A DNA stretch of 64,000 nt from Conchocele bisecta (GCA_029237695.1 CM055265.1:214226506-214290505), one strand, 5' to 3'; positions 14,601 through 23,544 are shown, counted from the first letter of the stretch. Notes: a model not told the origin generated them from the sequence alone. Numbers and translations: made by a program.

Positions 14601-17600
14601 GTTGATGTTTGCTTTGCCCCCAGTACATACCGGTAACTGTGTAGGCTCTACACATGGGTTGATAATGATTTGCCAGACATTTGGGCCAAGGAAGAACACA
14701 CCCTCCCCGAAGTTAAATCCCAGTGACGCCAATTTTCGCTGTCTTATTCCCTGGGAGTGTGTATGCCTGAAACTGACACGTGCTGCTGATGTTCTTACTA
14801 CTGTGTATAAAGTCCACAGATGTTGTTGGATGCGATAGGCGCCATTTCCTATCTGGAAAAGGTTCCAGGGCCTGTAGTGTACTGGCCACAGGTGAAACAC
14901 TCGCACATATGACCCCAAACAAATTCACATTTATTTAACTCATTCAAGTCTTTTGATACATTTTATTTATTTCTGTATGAAAGTATTTGTTATTAACACT
15001 AATTTAAACTGTCTCACTGAGACGGTTCAAATGAGTTGTAACAATATAAGCTCTCGAGAAGAAGTAAAAAACAAAAATTGCAAGCATTTTCCGAAAGATT
15101 TCTTCTGTAATTCTTATCAGGTCTACAATGGATCGCATTTACCCCACCCACTTGCTTTTGTACAGTACATTATCTGTATGTATGCTGGTACTGCATGATC
15201 CAAGTGGATGGGGTAATGTAACTGCATAGTGTCCATATTGTTGGATCATATATCCGAGTGTTTCACTGGTGGCATGCTACTCATTGTCACAGCGATACAT
15301 CACCATGTATACAACGTTGTCAATAATGACACTAACTGTCTGTTACCTGTAACCAGGTCTATGTGTAACTACAGGTCGTGTTGTAGATAACAAATATATG
15401 TAAAAGCTAACAACCGAATCTAGACAATTAAATTTCGCTGAGTTAGAAATAATTGTATTCGGGACATTACATGTAGCCTCGGATCAATCCGTCAAATCAC
15501 GTAGTCTCATCAGGGCCTATGTCGGTCACCATTTTTATCTCCTCACCTAGCAAAAATGTGATATATGGATGCAAAAGTCGTCGGTCCATCAGTCACGTTT
15601 TGCAGTCTTCTATAACTTTTTACCGTATGAAAGATTGTCTTGAAAATTCACGTGCATGTTGGTCATCATTCATATTTTCATTCCCCGCCCCATCCATGCT
15701 CCACTTGCCCAAGGTCAAGTTTATATGACTGATATACCTTCTATTACCGTATGAACAATTTGCTTGAAACTTCCAGTGTATGTTTATCATTATCCATATT
15801 TTCATTCCCCACCCCACCCATGCTCCAATCCTGCCCAAGGTCAAGATCAAATGACATTGAACTTTCCGTTTCAGTAGATATATGCTCGTTTCTCCATTCC
15901 AAGTTTTTTACAATATGAATGATTGGTTTGAAACTTCATGTGCATTTTTTATCACCATCTATATTTTCACCCTCTGTGCCCAAGATCAAGTTCAACTGAC
16001 TGAAGTTTCCGGTTCAGTAAATGTGTGAGCGTTTCTCCATTCTGCTATAACTTCATCTGCATGTTTATCATCATCCATATTCAGGCCCGTACGCAGAAAT
16101 TAATTTAGGGGGCTGCGTTATCGACGGCGCAAAGGGCTAAACACTTTTTTCACATCGACGGACAGACCTCAGCAGATTAACCATTTCATCCCTAAGTAAC
16201 TGGAATGGATTTTGGTATGTTAATTTTGCAACCCAATCCAATCATCACAAATGATTTTCACATGGGATGTTTTTGTTCTCAAAATTATGAAAAATACTTG
16301 CAAAAAATGCAGATCCAGATGAGACAGCTCGTCACGAGCCGGCTCCTCTGTATCTACACTTTTTGCCAATACCACTACCAGACCGGTGGTGTTTAAATGG
16401 TTAAGGGGGAGGGGGGGGGGGGGGGTGCGTACGCACCCGATCACCCCTTCTGCGTAGGGGCCTGATATTTTCATTCGCCGTCCCACCCATGCTCCCCCAT
16501 GACCTAGATCAATGTCAAATTTCCGGTTTAGTAGATGCGCGTATGTTTCTTGATTCTCCTATAACTTCTTTGCTGTATTAACAATTGGCTTGAAACTTCA
16601 TATGCATGTTTATCATCATCCATACATCCAATGCACCCCACCCCCACCGAGAGGGAAATATATTCTTACCGTAACATGCAGTAATGTAGCTACTATTGCT
16701 GGGTATGCACCCAAATACACGCCTGCATTGGGGCTTCACCAATTGTTTGTATATAGGGCAAACTTTTTATTCATACAACTAACAAAATATTAATGTATTA
16801 CTAATTATCAGTAATCAAAGGGCATTCCAGTATGGCATTTACCTAAATATGTGGCTGTGACAGGAGAAATGGGGTATACCATCTTTGTGACCAATCTAGC
16901 TTCTGATATCTACCATACTCGGCCAGCTTGATAAGGATTTATACTGTTTGTTAATGGCATGACAGGTGTTGCAAAGAGTGAATGGTCGAACAGTGCAGAC
17001 CCTGACAGACTGCGGATGCACAGGCTGATCTGGGTCTATACTGGTTGCATATGCCATAAGACTCATTTCTCTTTTGGCAGCCACATATTATATGCATTAT
17101 TGGTTACGGTATTTTGTTGGCAAGTGTCACCAGTCTCCTGTGCCATAGCCCATGATTGTGCACTGTTCAAATGGATGACATTTGGATATTAACTCTTTCC
17201 ATGCTAGCGGCGAAAATATCCGCCAAACAAATTAGGAGTACATGTATATGTTTTATTTCTCTTTGTCTATATGTCTTGAAATTTAATTAGAATTGAGTCC
17301 TCAGGACTCAATTCTAATGAAATTCCAAGACATATTCATGATATTTACGGGAGAAATACAAGAAAATATGATGAATTCTTGTCTGCTAGTTTTGAAATAT
17401 TTATAGCCCACAAGTTTCCCAGCATGCAAAGAGTTAACCCATATAATCAATGACAGTGCTGTATTCGTGTTGTCATTTCACAGGCTGCAAGAAGCAAATT
17501 CCAGGCGGGTTGTCAAATCCTCAAAATGAATCTTGCTAAAATGCTGATATTAACCCAATAAACCTTATGACTGTGCCTGTAGAGGTTGCTACCACCATCG

Positions 17601-20600
17601 TTATCATCACATGTTGTCATTTCCCAGGATGCGAGGAGCAAATTCCAGGCGGTTGTCGCGTCCGCCACGATCAAGACCGCGGTGGCCAACACACTGCGCC
17701 GAGCCTCCCTGGACAGACAGAACGCCATACAGATGAAAACTCCTGCTTCCTCCCCCGTGGTGTCACGTGACAACTCACAGGAGAGGTCCGTGCCTGTGTT
17801 GTGTAGCTACTTGTCCGTATAGGGCTTCAATAGGTTCCTTCAATTATTGTTTAACTCTTTGCATGCTAGCGGCGAAAATATCCGTCAAACGAATTAGGAG
17901 TACTGGTATATCTTTTATTTCTCTCTGTAAATATGTTTTGAAATTTCATTAGAATTGTGTCCTCCGGATACAATTCTAATGAAATTCCAAGACATATTCA
18001 TGACATTTATAAGGAGAAATAAAAGAAAATATAATGAATTGTCATCTGCTATTTTTGAACTATTTATAGCCCACAAAATTCCCAGCATGCAAAGAGTTAA
18101 TTATTTGCATGCTAGCAGTGAATGTAACCGCCAACAAATTACAAATTCTCTTTAAATATGTCTAGGAGTTTCATTAGAATTGCGTACTCCGAGTCAATTA
18201 TAATGAAACTCCAAGACAATTAGTCCTGATATTTACAGGGGGAAATAAAAGAAAATATGACTTCTTTTCCGGAGCATAGCTCAAATACCCTTTGGAATAT
18301 TTTTATGAAACTTCACACATGCACACAAGAATGACAACTTTCGAGTTTATATCTCCCGTTTTTCATGCACTGATTTCTTGTCGGGAACATGACTCGAATG
18401 CCATTGGGAATATTTTCATGAGACTTCACACATGCATAGACCACAACCTTAAGGGGTATTGTGCGCAAGAATATTTTTTTTCGCACACTGATTTCTTGTC
18501 CTATCATAACTCTTAATACCCTTTGGAATATTTTCATCAAACTTCACAGATGCGTAGATGCACACATGCATTTTGGTTATCGGCGTTTTTTTTGCGCACT
18601 GATTTTTTTTGTCCAGAGCATAACTTGAATACCCTTTGGAATATTTGCTTGAAACTTCACACATACATAGGCCACGACTCAAAGGTGTGTTGCTTCACTA
18701 ATTTTCTAGTTATCTCCCTTTGTTTTTTTGCGCACTGATTTCTTGTCCTTAGCATAACTCTAATACCTTTTGGAATATTTTCATGAAACTTCACAAATGC
18801 ATAGACCACAATTCAATGGTGTGTTGTGCACACAAGAATGACAATTTTTGCCTCACTAATTTTTTTAGTTATCTCCCTTTGGTTTTTGCGCACTGATTTC
18901 TTGTCCTCAGCATAACACGCATATCTTTTAGAATATTTCATGAAACTTCACACATGCATAGACCACAACCCAAAAGTATGTCGTACGTAAGAATGACAAC
19001 TGATGCCTTGCTAAGTTTCTAGTTATCTTCCTTTGTCATTTCACACACTAATTTCTGTCTGGAGCATGACCAGAACGACACCTAACTTTACTAACATATT
19101 AGCTACCTCCCTACCTAGTGTCTACCTGTAAGTGGGGAGGGGGATACACATGCACTGGTGGACAAGCGGCAATTTCTAGTGTTTTCTACCAATGTGTCTT
19201 TCTTACTGATGTACATACATGTGTATTGTAATTTAACAAGACATAAGCAGCCACACATATTTTAGATACAAATTTGCATATACATGTATGATGAATTTTT
19301 ACACAGTCGGCACATTTTGTTATTACCGGTAGATTGCCAAATTGCCTGATATGTATATTTATTTGGTAGGTGGCACTGGCCATTATCAGGCACCACGGAT
19401 ACAGCTGGATAGAAATTAAATACACTATATATCCTTGTATTTAACCCTTTCACCACTAAATAACTGGAACTATTCCATTAATCAGAGCCCCGTGCAGGCA
19501 CCGGGGCGGGATCAACTGATCCTGAGAATAGTGCTGCTGTAGCCATTGCTTGTCGTAAAAGGCGACTAAACTGGCTTAACGATTGGGTTCATACTTTTCG
19601 GAACCCACTATACCGGATTTGGCCCTCATGTACATTTTTGGCTTTCTTGTATGTGAGAGTTGAGTCGGGCTATGCCCCATATATAAAAGTAAGATTAGCA
19701 CTAATCCTATTACTTTTAGGGGATTGGATAAATGATGCTGGTGTGGCGAGGGCCTGGCACCAGATCAGGTTGTTCTAATTTCAGGACTGAATATATATTT
19801 TGATTGTAAATATTGAGTTCTGAAGTTGGGATTTACCCCCCTCGGACAGGTGGATACGGGACACGACCCTGTTGACCCGTCTGCGTGTAGACTCCCTGAG
19901 GCTTGTACCTCTATGTCAGAAAAGCGGACGTTAAACCCTATTCACTCACTCACTCCATTAATCAGAAAATGGATGTGTTTCTCAAAAATCTGAAAATATC
20001 CACGAACTGTCCAGATCCTGATGAGACGGCTCGTAACGAGCCGTCTCATCTGGATCTACACTGTTTGCGAACATTGGGAAAGCGGTCTGTAGTGTTGAAA
20101 GGGTTTATACTACAATTCTTATATTCTACAAATTGACCAATGTGCCGTGTGTGTGACACCTTATACAGTATCATCATTGTCGTCCACAGCAAAGTGACAG
20201 ACTCCGTCGACAAAGACAAGCAGAAAAGTCTGGAGGAGGAGGCTTTCAAGAAGGGGTAAGACTACATTGACTGTCAGCAGTGAATATCCTGCAGTAAATA
20301 GACTTGTCAATCAATTTATAACCCCGTGTCAGATCTTTATCGAGTGTGCTTGCGTCCATTCGTCCGGATTCTGCGTTAAAGTTTTAACATACCTTATATC
20401 TCCACAACCCTTACTCCTATTTACTTCAAACTTCAATTACTTCTTTAACAGCATCAATATTTTCATTATATAGCCCACCCATGTGGCCCATGTGCCCAAT
20501 GTCAAGGTCAAATGACTTTGAAAGTTGTCTTAAAATGTTCACAAAATCTGCATTAAAGCTTTTACATACCTTGTATCTCCACAACCCTAACTCCGATTTA

Positions 20601-21995
20601 TTTCAAACTTCAACTAATGCATTATCATCATCCATACGTTAATTTTATAGCCCACTCATGTGGCCCACATGCCAACCAAAGATAAAGGTCTCCAGGAAAC
20701 ATGGGTTTTTCTCCTATTTCTGTTTCGAAATATATGTAGTGACTTTAATCATGTTCATAATTAAATATTCGGGAGATACTGGTATTGCTTTTTCGGGGAG
20801 ATACTCCACAATATTCCCCCTAACAAGGGCAGTATTTATATAATATATATACTTCCCCATGCTATTGACATGATAAAATTCTCACCTTTAGGCCTCTGTC
20901 TATGTTTATACGTTAATCAAAGTCTGGTAATCAAAGTCCGTTACTGGAACATGATCTATCACAGGATATGAAAAAACCTTGTCTAAGATTCAACACAAAT
21001 GCTACAATTTCACATTCTGTCCAAAGTGAGTTAAAAATTCATACTTTGGTGAAGTGAATATTGAATTATCTGGAGCTACATTGGCTGCATGCGTGCCGGT
21101 ACCTGTGCACCGTGTGTGATATCACTATGCCGGTGATTGCAGCTATGAGCAGGGGATGCGTTCCAGCCTGGGCAAGGACCTGTCTGGCCTGCGGGAACAA
21201 CAGAACCACATCAACGAGAGTCTTACCGAGATGATGGACTCTATCGACACTCACACCGAGGAACCAAAGTACGCACAACCCTGTAACCTTGCCATCTCTG
21301 GCGTCCTCCATGCTGACCACATAATAGCAAACACACGCCATGTGATTGTGTATCTAAGAACTTGTCTCACAAAAAGTATTTACAAAATTAACCACATTTT
21401 TTGTAAATGAAGTTGAAAGTTGACAAAATTTTCATAGCAAATGCAAATCTTCTTTTCCGCATTCGCTATTACAACCTTGTCATCTTTCGACGTCATTTAC
21501 AGATAATATCACAGTTTCTGTAAATATATTTCGTAAAAAAACGCACGGGTACAAAATCACATGGCATGTCTCGCTGACTTTAACACTTGTGTATAAGTAG
21601 CTTGAATACATTCTAACAGCCTTCCTAAAATTTCATCCATTGGATATGTAACAATAGATGATGTAAATGCCTACTTGGCAACTAGACCTAAAAATAGCAT
21701 TCATTTTCGTGTCACAAAATTCTTCAATATCAATAAATTAAAAAAGAAAAAAAATGTTTACAAACTCCTGTCGGTCTTACATGTGAGCTTGTTGTTTTGC
21801 AGGAGCCTGAAGGAGATGCTGGTGGCACGGATCACAGACAATATTCCCTCGGTGAAGATCTCCGGCTGGCGCATCCGCATGACGATGGGCTGTCTCTTCA
21901 TTGTCATGGCGATCATCTCCGTCATCGTCTCCCTCTTCCCCGTCGGCTCAGCCTCCCTCCTGGGCTACCAGCATTACGGTCGGCCCCCGTTGTAA
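2606..21995 (+). CDS. Unidentified gene, 3' part: coiled-coil protein with C-terminal membrane segment
   Basis: Seven exons (2606-2689, 6533-6613, 12383-12451, 17628-17785, 20190-20255, 21143-21268, 21803-21995) have GT/AG borders and compatible phases. They join to 777 nt, 258 residues plus TAA. Earlier exons probably lie left of the window. Seen: basic, Ser-rich start (STRRRVSEIALPK), acidic SVDEEE, a PKA-type LRRASLD site, charged helix KDKQKSLEEEAFKK, coiled-coil-like GLREQQNHINESLTEMMDSI, then one hydrophobic span (MTMGCLFIVMAIISVIVSLF) ending about 20 residues before the stop. Inference: a membrane protein, either tail-anchored or continuing in unseen exons. I do not recognise the family and assign no function. 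Exons 5-7 are the firmest; exons 1 and 3 rest on splice signals, phase and open frame only. Confidence 0.6.
2797..3006. mobile_element. TTAA-ended hairpin element family D (copy 1)
   Basis: Reverse orientation; core GATGAGCCGGCTCATGACGA around a TGATGAG...CTCATCA hairpin; ends in AAGGGTTAA. Confidence 0.75.
3737..3880. mobile_element. Single-copy foldback (~144 bp)
   Basis: AATAAAACCATGGGCTGTTG pairs with the right arm CAGTAAACACTGCCCATGGT; centre GGAGTCCAAAGGACTCC. Confidence 0.7.
4286..4530. mobile_element. TTAA-ended hairpin element family D (copy 2)
   Basis: TTAACCCTTTCACCCCTAAG to GTTGAAAGGGTTAA; core GTGCAGATCCTGATGAGACG. Confidence 0.8.
4897..5104. mobile_element. TTAA-ended foldback family F (copy 1)
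   Basis: TTAACCATTAGACTGCTGAG to CAGCAGTGTAAAGGTTAA; arms hold AACATGGTTTGACAGCAC and GTCGTCTGCTG. Confidence 0.8.
5501..6092 (+). mobile_element. Pearl/HINE-like element
   Basis: Starts TTTTTGTCGAGCCCACTCGC and ends GGCGGGCTCGACATGC, giving inverted ends (GTCGAGCCC / GGGCTCGAC). Contains CGTCCGTCCG and about three tandem core units with ACTTGAAACTTCATATGC. Confidence 0.65.
6533..6613 (+). CDS. Unidentified gene, exon with acidic end
   Basis: 81 nt, phase 0 at both ends, GC-rich in AT-rich DNA. Acceptor TTATCTAG, donor GAG|GTAGAG. Reads NLEARYLSRAPSLRADNS followed by VDEEE, a composition typical of real coding sequence. Confidence 0.6.
6762..6935. mobile_element. Foldback family G (copy 1)
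   Basis: TTAACCTTTTACATTCGGGG at the left; central hairpin GACCACTCATTTGAACCGTC and complement. Confidence 0.7.
6936..7593. other. No feature recognised
   Basis: Unique AT-rich sequence inside the presumed intron after 6613. Overlapping short ORFs (to about 90 codons) have no recognisable similarity. Confidence 0.4.
7594..7822. mobile_element. Foldback element family C (copy 1)
   Basis: GCCGTTTCACTAAACTTTGT to AATTTTGTGAAACGGCC; centre TTATTGAGCATATGCAGCC. Confidence 0.8.
7985..8163. mobile_element. Foldback element family A (copy 3, left-truncated)
   Basis: Retains ACATCTGCCTAATTTCAGG and the right end GGTACAAAATCCCATGGCGT. Confidence 0.7.
8717..9105 (+). mobile_element. Pearl/HINE-like element
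   Basis: Starts TTTTTATGCCACCGGG, has long (CCGT)n runs near 8765 and 8962, and ends GGTGGCATCCGCGTTCG, which matches the end of the 352-790 element (GGCATCCG.GTTC). Confidence 0.6.
9118..9347. mobile_element. Foldback element family E (copy 1)
   Basis: GTGGCTGTGTCTGGAGAAAT to TCTCCCGTCACAGCCAC; core GATCAGACTGTGCGGATGCA. Confidence 0.8.
9600..9800. mobile_element. Foldback family F (copy 2, ends lost)
   Basis: Retains CTCATCAAAACCATGTTTTG and AAATCTACAGCAGACGACAA. Confidence 0.6.
9825..9964. mobile_element. Foldback family G (copy 2)
   Basis: ATATGTTGTGACCTCCATTT and complement; right end AGGAATGGGTTAA. Confidence 0.7.
10169..10394. mobile_element. Foldback element family C (copy 2)
   Basis: AGTTCGTAAGTGCAAAATG to GAAGTTTAGTGAAACTGGCC; left end eroded. 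Confidence 0.75.
10759..11488. mobile_element. Foldback element family E (copy 2, split)
   Basis: Left half 10759-10876 and right end from about 11430 (CATAAGCCCATTTCC...CAGCCAC), separated by the pearl-like insertion. Confidence 0.7.
10877..11250 (+). mobile_element. Pearl/HINE-like element inside a palindromic element
   Basis: Begins TTTTTATACGACC and carries two core units (TGTGTACACAACTCCTC ... CTGAAACTATACACACG). It interrupts the palindromic element whose halves lie at 10759-10876 and about 11430-11488. The right border is uncertain. Confidence 0.5.
11614..11816. mobile_element. Foldback element family A (copy 4)
   Basis: GAGACACGCCATGTGATTTT to ACAAAATCACATGGCGTG. Confidence 0.8.
11928..12232. 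mobile_element. Foldback element family B (copy 1)
   Basis: GTAGCCTATTTCACCAACAT to its complement. Centre CATTATCACAGCCAAAATGG and complement. AAGTATACTTTG palindromes occur in each arm. Confidence 0.85.
12383..12451 (+). CDS. Unidentified gene, candidate small (possibly cassette) exon
   Basis: 69 nt between acceptor TCTCCACACAG and donor AAA|GTAAGG, open in phase 0 (GSNLHTAHLEPDPPQFLG and five more residues). It could be skipped without changing frame. Supported only by splice signals and phase. Confidence 0.4.
12687..12924. mobile_element. Foldback element family A (copy 5)
   Basis: GAGACACGCCATGGGATTTT to AAATCACATGGCGTGTCTC, full length, shortly after the candidate exon 12383-12451. 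Confidence 0.8.
13098..13392. mobile_element. TTAA-ended hairpin element family D (copy 3 plus stub)
   Basis: TTAACCATTTCACTCTTAAA to GTTGAAAGGGGTAA. A second partial end (CCCTTCACCCC...ATCTGGATCTAC) follows to 13392. Confidence 0.75.
13565..13869. mobile_element. Foldback element family B (copy 2)
   Basis: GTAGCCGATTTCACCAAAAT to GATGAAATCGGCTAC. One side of the central hairpin is shortened. Confidence 0.85.
13960..14555. mobile_element. ~600-bp foldback element
   Basis: Outer arms GTCTGTTCCACGTTTTGCTG / CAGCAAAATGTGGAACAGAC. Inner arms GACTCCGAAACCTGGCGAGA / complement around TTTGTTTTCTTAGTTACATC. The two halves are unequal but collinear. Confidence 0.8.
14936..15100. mobile_element. Foldback family G (copy 3, eroded)
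   Basis: TTAACTCATTCAAGTC, then AAACTGTCTCACTGAGACGG as the hairpin centre. Confidence 0.55.
15523..16680 (+). mobile_element. Pearl-like tandem core array, interrupted
   Basis: Begins TTTTTATCTCCTCACC, then degenerate units of about 130-150 bp containing TTGAAACTTCATGTGCAT and CCCAAGGTCAAG. A hairpin element (16178-16404) is inserted within it. Confidence 0.45.
16178..16404. mobile_element. TTAA-ended hairpin element family D (copy 4)
   Basis: TTAACCATTTCATCCCTAAG to TTTAAATGGTTAA, inserted in a pearl-like core array and followed by a G-run. Confidence 0.75.
16851..17088. mobile_element. Foldback element family E (copy 3)
   Basis: GTGGCTGTGACAGGAGAAAT to CTTTTGGCAGCCACAT. Confidence 0.8.
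17190..17436. mobile_element. TTAA-ended foldback family H (copy 1)
   Basis: TTAACTCTTTCCATGCTAGC to CAGCATGCAAAGAGTTAA; centre GAGTCCTCAGGACTC. Confidence 0.85.
17469..17520 (+). pseudogene. Partial duplicate of the 17628 exon
   Basis: The acceptor region and first codons of the 17628 exon recur here (TTGTCATTTCACAG, then GCAAATTCCAGGCGG), about 144 bp upstream of the real copy. An extra G shifts the frame and no donor follows, so it is read as an exon fossil. Confidence 0.6.
17628..17785 (+). CDS. Unidentified gene, exon with RRAS phosphosite motif
   Basis: 158 nt from acceptor ATTTCCCAG to donor GAGAG|GTCCGTG; enters in phase 0 and leaves in phase 2. Encodes DARSKFQAVVASATIK, then LRRASLDRQNAIQ and a Ser/Pro-rich end. 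A partial copy of its acceptor and first codons lies 144 bp upstream. Confidence 0.7.
17851..18099. mobile_element. TTAA-ended foldback family H (copy 2)
   Basis: TTAACTCTTTGCATGCTAGC to CAGCATGCAAAGAGTTAA; centre GTGTCCTCCGGATAC. Lies just after the 17628 exon. Confidence 0.85.
18098..18262. mobile_element. Foldback family H (copy 3, truncated)
   Basis: TTAATTATTTGCATGCTAGC to GGGGGAAATAAAAGAAAATA; directly adjoins copy 2 through a shared TTAA. Confidence 0.75.
18270..19085 (+). repeat. Tandem array of ~120-150-bp pearl-core-like units
   Basis: About six degenerate units each contain TTTGGAATATTTTCATGAAA, CTTCACACATGCATAG and CACTGATTTCTTGTCC. No tetranucleotide run or clear ends are seen. 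It lies in the intron after the 17628 exon. Confidence 0.6.
19441..20107. mobile_element. TTAA-ended hairpin element family D (copy 5, split by SINE)
   Basis: Left part TTAACCCTTTCACCACTAAA to 19485 and right part from 19966; the SINE-like insertion separates them. The right end is GTTGAAAGGGTTTA. Confidence 0.8.
19486..19953 (+). mobile_element. SINE-like element with 12-bp target duplication
   Basis: 468 bp ending in a (CACT)n tail, flanked on both sides by TCCATTAATCAG (19474-19485 and 19954-19965). It interrupts a hairpin element whose two halves continue on either side. Its middle part (GGCCCTCATGTAC ... GTTGAGTCGGGCTATG) is shared with the elements at 22855, 25480, 30400 and 35410. Confidence 0.75.
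20190..20255 (+). CDS. Unidentified gene, charged helical exon
   Basis: 66 nt from acceptor GTCCACAG to donor GG|GTAAGA, phase 2 to phase 2. Reads KVTDSVDKDKQKSLEEEAFK, a strongly charged helix. Confidence 0.72.
20320..20690 (+). mobile_element. Truncated pearl-like element
   Basis: Two units with CTTATATCTCCACAACCC, TTCAAACTTCAA and CCCAATGTCAAGGTCAAATG, close relatives of the core at 5501-6092. Lies in the intron 20256-21142. Confidence 0.5.
21143..21268 (+). CDS. Unidentified gene, coiled-coil exon
   Basis: 126 nt from acceptor GATTGCAG to donor AAA|GTACGC, phase 2 to phase 2. Encodes YEQGMRSSLGKDLSGL, then REQQNHINESLTEMMDSI with heptad-like hydrophobic spacing. Confidence 0.75.
21331..21572. 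mobile_element. Foldback element family A (copy 6)
   Basis: ACACACGCCATGTGATTGTG to AAAATCACATGGCATGTCTC, in the intron 63 bp after the coiled-coil exon. Confidence 0.8.
21803..21995 (+). CDS. Unidentified gene, last exon with transmembrane segment
   Basis: 193 nt from acceptor TTTTGCAG to TAA at 21993-21995. Begins SLKEMLVARITDNIPSVKIS, then the basic WRIRM next to a hydrophobic span of about 20 residues. The last ten codons and the stop lie in the first unit of a 37-bp tandem repeat. A weak donor (ATTACG|GTCGGC) inside it would allow a longer product. Confidence 0.7.
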
Positions 21996-22217
21996 CCCTG
22001 GCTACCAACATTACGGTCGGCCCCCTTTGTAACCCTGGCTACCAACATTATGATCGGCCCTCGTTGTAACGCTGGCAACCAGCATTATGGTCGGCCGCCA
22101 TTGTAACCCTGACTACCAGCTTTACGGTCGACCCCTGTTGTAACCCTGGCTACCAGCATTACGGTTGGCCCCCGTTGTAACCCCGGCTACCGGCATTACG
22201 GTCGGCCCCCTGTTGTA
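21968..22217 (+). repeat. 37-bp minisatellite over the stop codon
   Basis: About six to seven degenerate units of GGCTACCAGCATTACGGTCG plus GCCCCCGTTGTAACCCT. The first unit is coding and supplies the TAA stop of the unidentified gene. Confidence 0.8.
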
Positions 22218-22218
22218 A

Positions 22219-22252
22219 CCTGAAGGAGATGCTGGTGGCACGGATCACAGAC
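22219..22252 (+). pseudogene. 34-bp identical copy of last-exon start
   Basis: Bases 22219-22252 are identical to 21806-21839 in the last exon (begins CCTGAAGGAGATGCTGGTGG). The minisatellite lies between the two copies, so a segment of about 413 bp appears to have been duplicated or rearranged. Confidence 0.7.
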
Positions 22253-22503
22253 CCTCCCATTCCCAATACCAGCTCATTGCCTGCTACTTATGCCCGATGG
22301 TAAATCTTCGTTATATCCACTACTCTGTATGTGGTTGTTATATTTATGTGCCAGTCCAATATCTTAAACCACAACTTTGGTAATATTGTATATTGATGGG
22401 ACGTTGTGCCGCAAACTCGTCATGGTAGACACTGTTCTATGACCCCTATGCAATAACAAAGGTTGGGGATTTATTTTGTCTTGAGTTCTGTGTGTCCACA
22501 TTA

Positions 22504-22572
22504 AACGTTTGTATACATTTATTCACCCAGTATGATTGCCATACTGGGTGAATAGATGTATACAAACGTTTT
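22504..22572. repeat. 69-bp hairpin
   Basis: AAACGTTTGTATACATTTAT and TCACCCAGTATG pair with a complementary right arm after a four-base loop. Confidence 0.8.
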
Positions 22573-22854
22573 ATGTTGGAAACCAATGTTTTATGTCAAT
22601 AATACACATGAACACTGTTGAATGGCTTAACCTTGTGTGTATCTGTTTTCATTATAATACTGGCTGGCACAGAGATATGTAAAGGTTTTCATCGTCTTTT
22701 CATGAAGGAAGTCATTTATGTTGCACTTACTGTTATATGTGCAACACAAGTCTGTTTGTTTAAAATCTGGTCATTTATGTTTGCATTTAGTTAGGTCATG
22801 AAGTTTTATTGGTCAATGAGCAGTTGATTCAGAGCATGCGATGAGTAAATTTTT
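22573..22854. other. Downstream region of the unidentified gene
   Basis: Nothing clear; presumed 3' untranslated or intergenic DNA. No convincing AATAAA close to the stop codon. Confidence 0.3.
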
Positions 22855-23180
22855 GGTTTGGCCCTCAGGTACGTTTGTGGCTGCTTTGTTACTTGAGAAT
22901 TGAATCTGATTATAACCCATTATAAAAGCAGTAAGATTAGTCCTAATAATATTGCTTTTATTGAGTTGGGTTTTATAATGACTCTGGTGTGGTGAGGACC
23001 TTGCACCAGATCAGGGTATTCTAATTTCAGGGCGAATATATATTTTTCTGTCAATATTCAGTTCTGATTTTGGGATTTTCCCACCATAACAACAGGTGAA
23101 ACATGTGGGATTCGACCCCCATTAACCCGGCCTAAAATGACCTTAGCTGTTGACAAGCTGCTAAACACCATTAAATATAT
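22855..23180 (+). mobile_element. SINE-like relative of 19486 element
   Basis: Shares TTTGGCCCTCAGGTACG, the TATAACCC / ATTAGTCCTAAT box and the GACCTTAGCTGTTGACAAGC ... TTAAACACCATTAAA end with the copy at 25480. Confidence 0.55.
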
Positions 23181-23303
23181 AAATTGCTCAATCTCGACCA
23201 GTCCAACTACTTGATTTTGAGTAAAATCTTGAGAATGTGCTGAGAACGTTTCCTAATCAAGGTTACCAAGATAAGAGTTGTCATGTTTCTGTTTGACACC
23301 TGG

Positions 23304-23544
23304 GTCCCGTTTCACTAAACTTCTTACGACTAAAATGTTCGTAAGTGCAAATTTAGGATCATCTGGAAAATTCAATTATGGAATTTACATTTATCGAGCA
23401 TAGGCTGCATATGCAGCCTATGCTCAATAAATGTAAATCCAATAATTGTTTACAAGAAAACATTGTTAATTTGAAATTACAGACTATTATCATTTTGCAC
23501 TTACAAACATTTTAGTTGTACCAAGTTTAGTGAAACAGGGCCCC
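23304..23544. mobile_element. Foldback element family C (copy 3)
   Basis: GTCCCGTTTCACTAAACTTC to GTTTAGTGAAACAGGGCCC, full length. Confidence 0.8.

Noticed and set aside
14565..14918. 117-codon minus-strand ORF
   Set aside because: Overlaps other-frame ORFs of similar length, no recognised domain, adjoins a foldback element.
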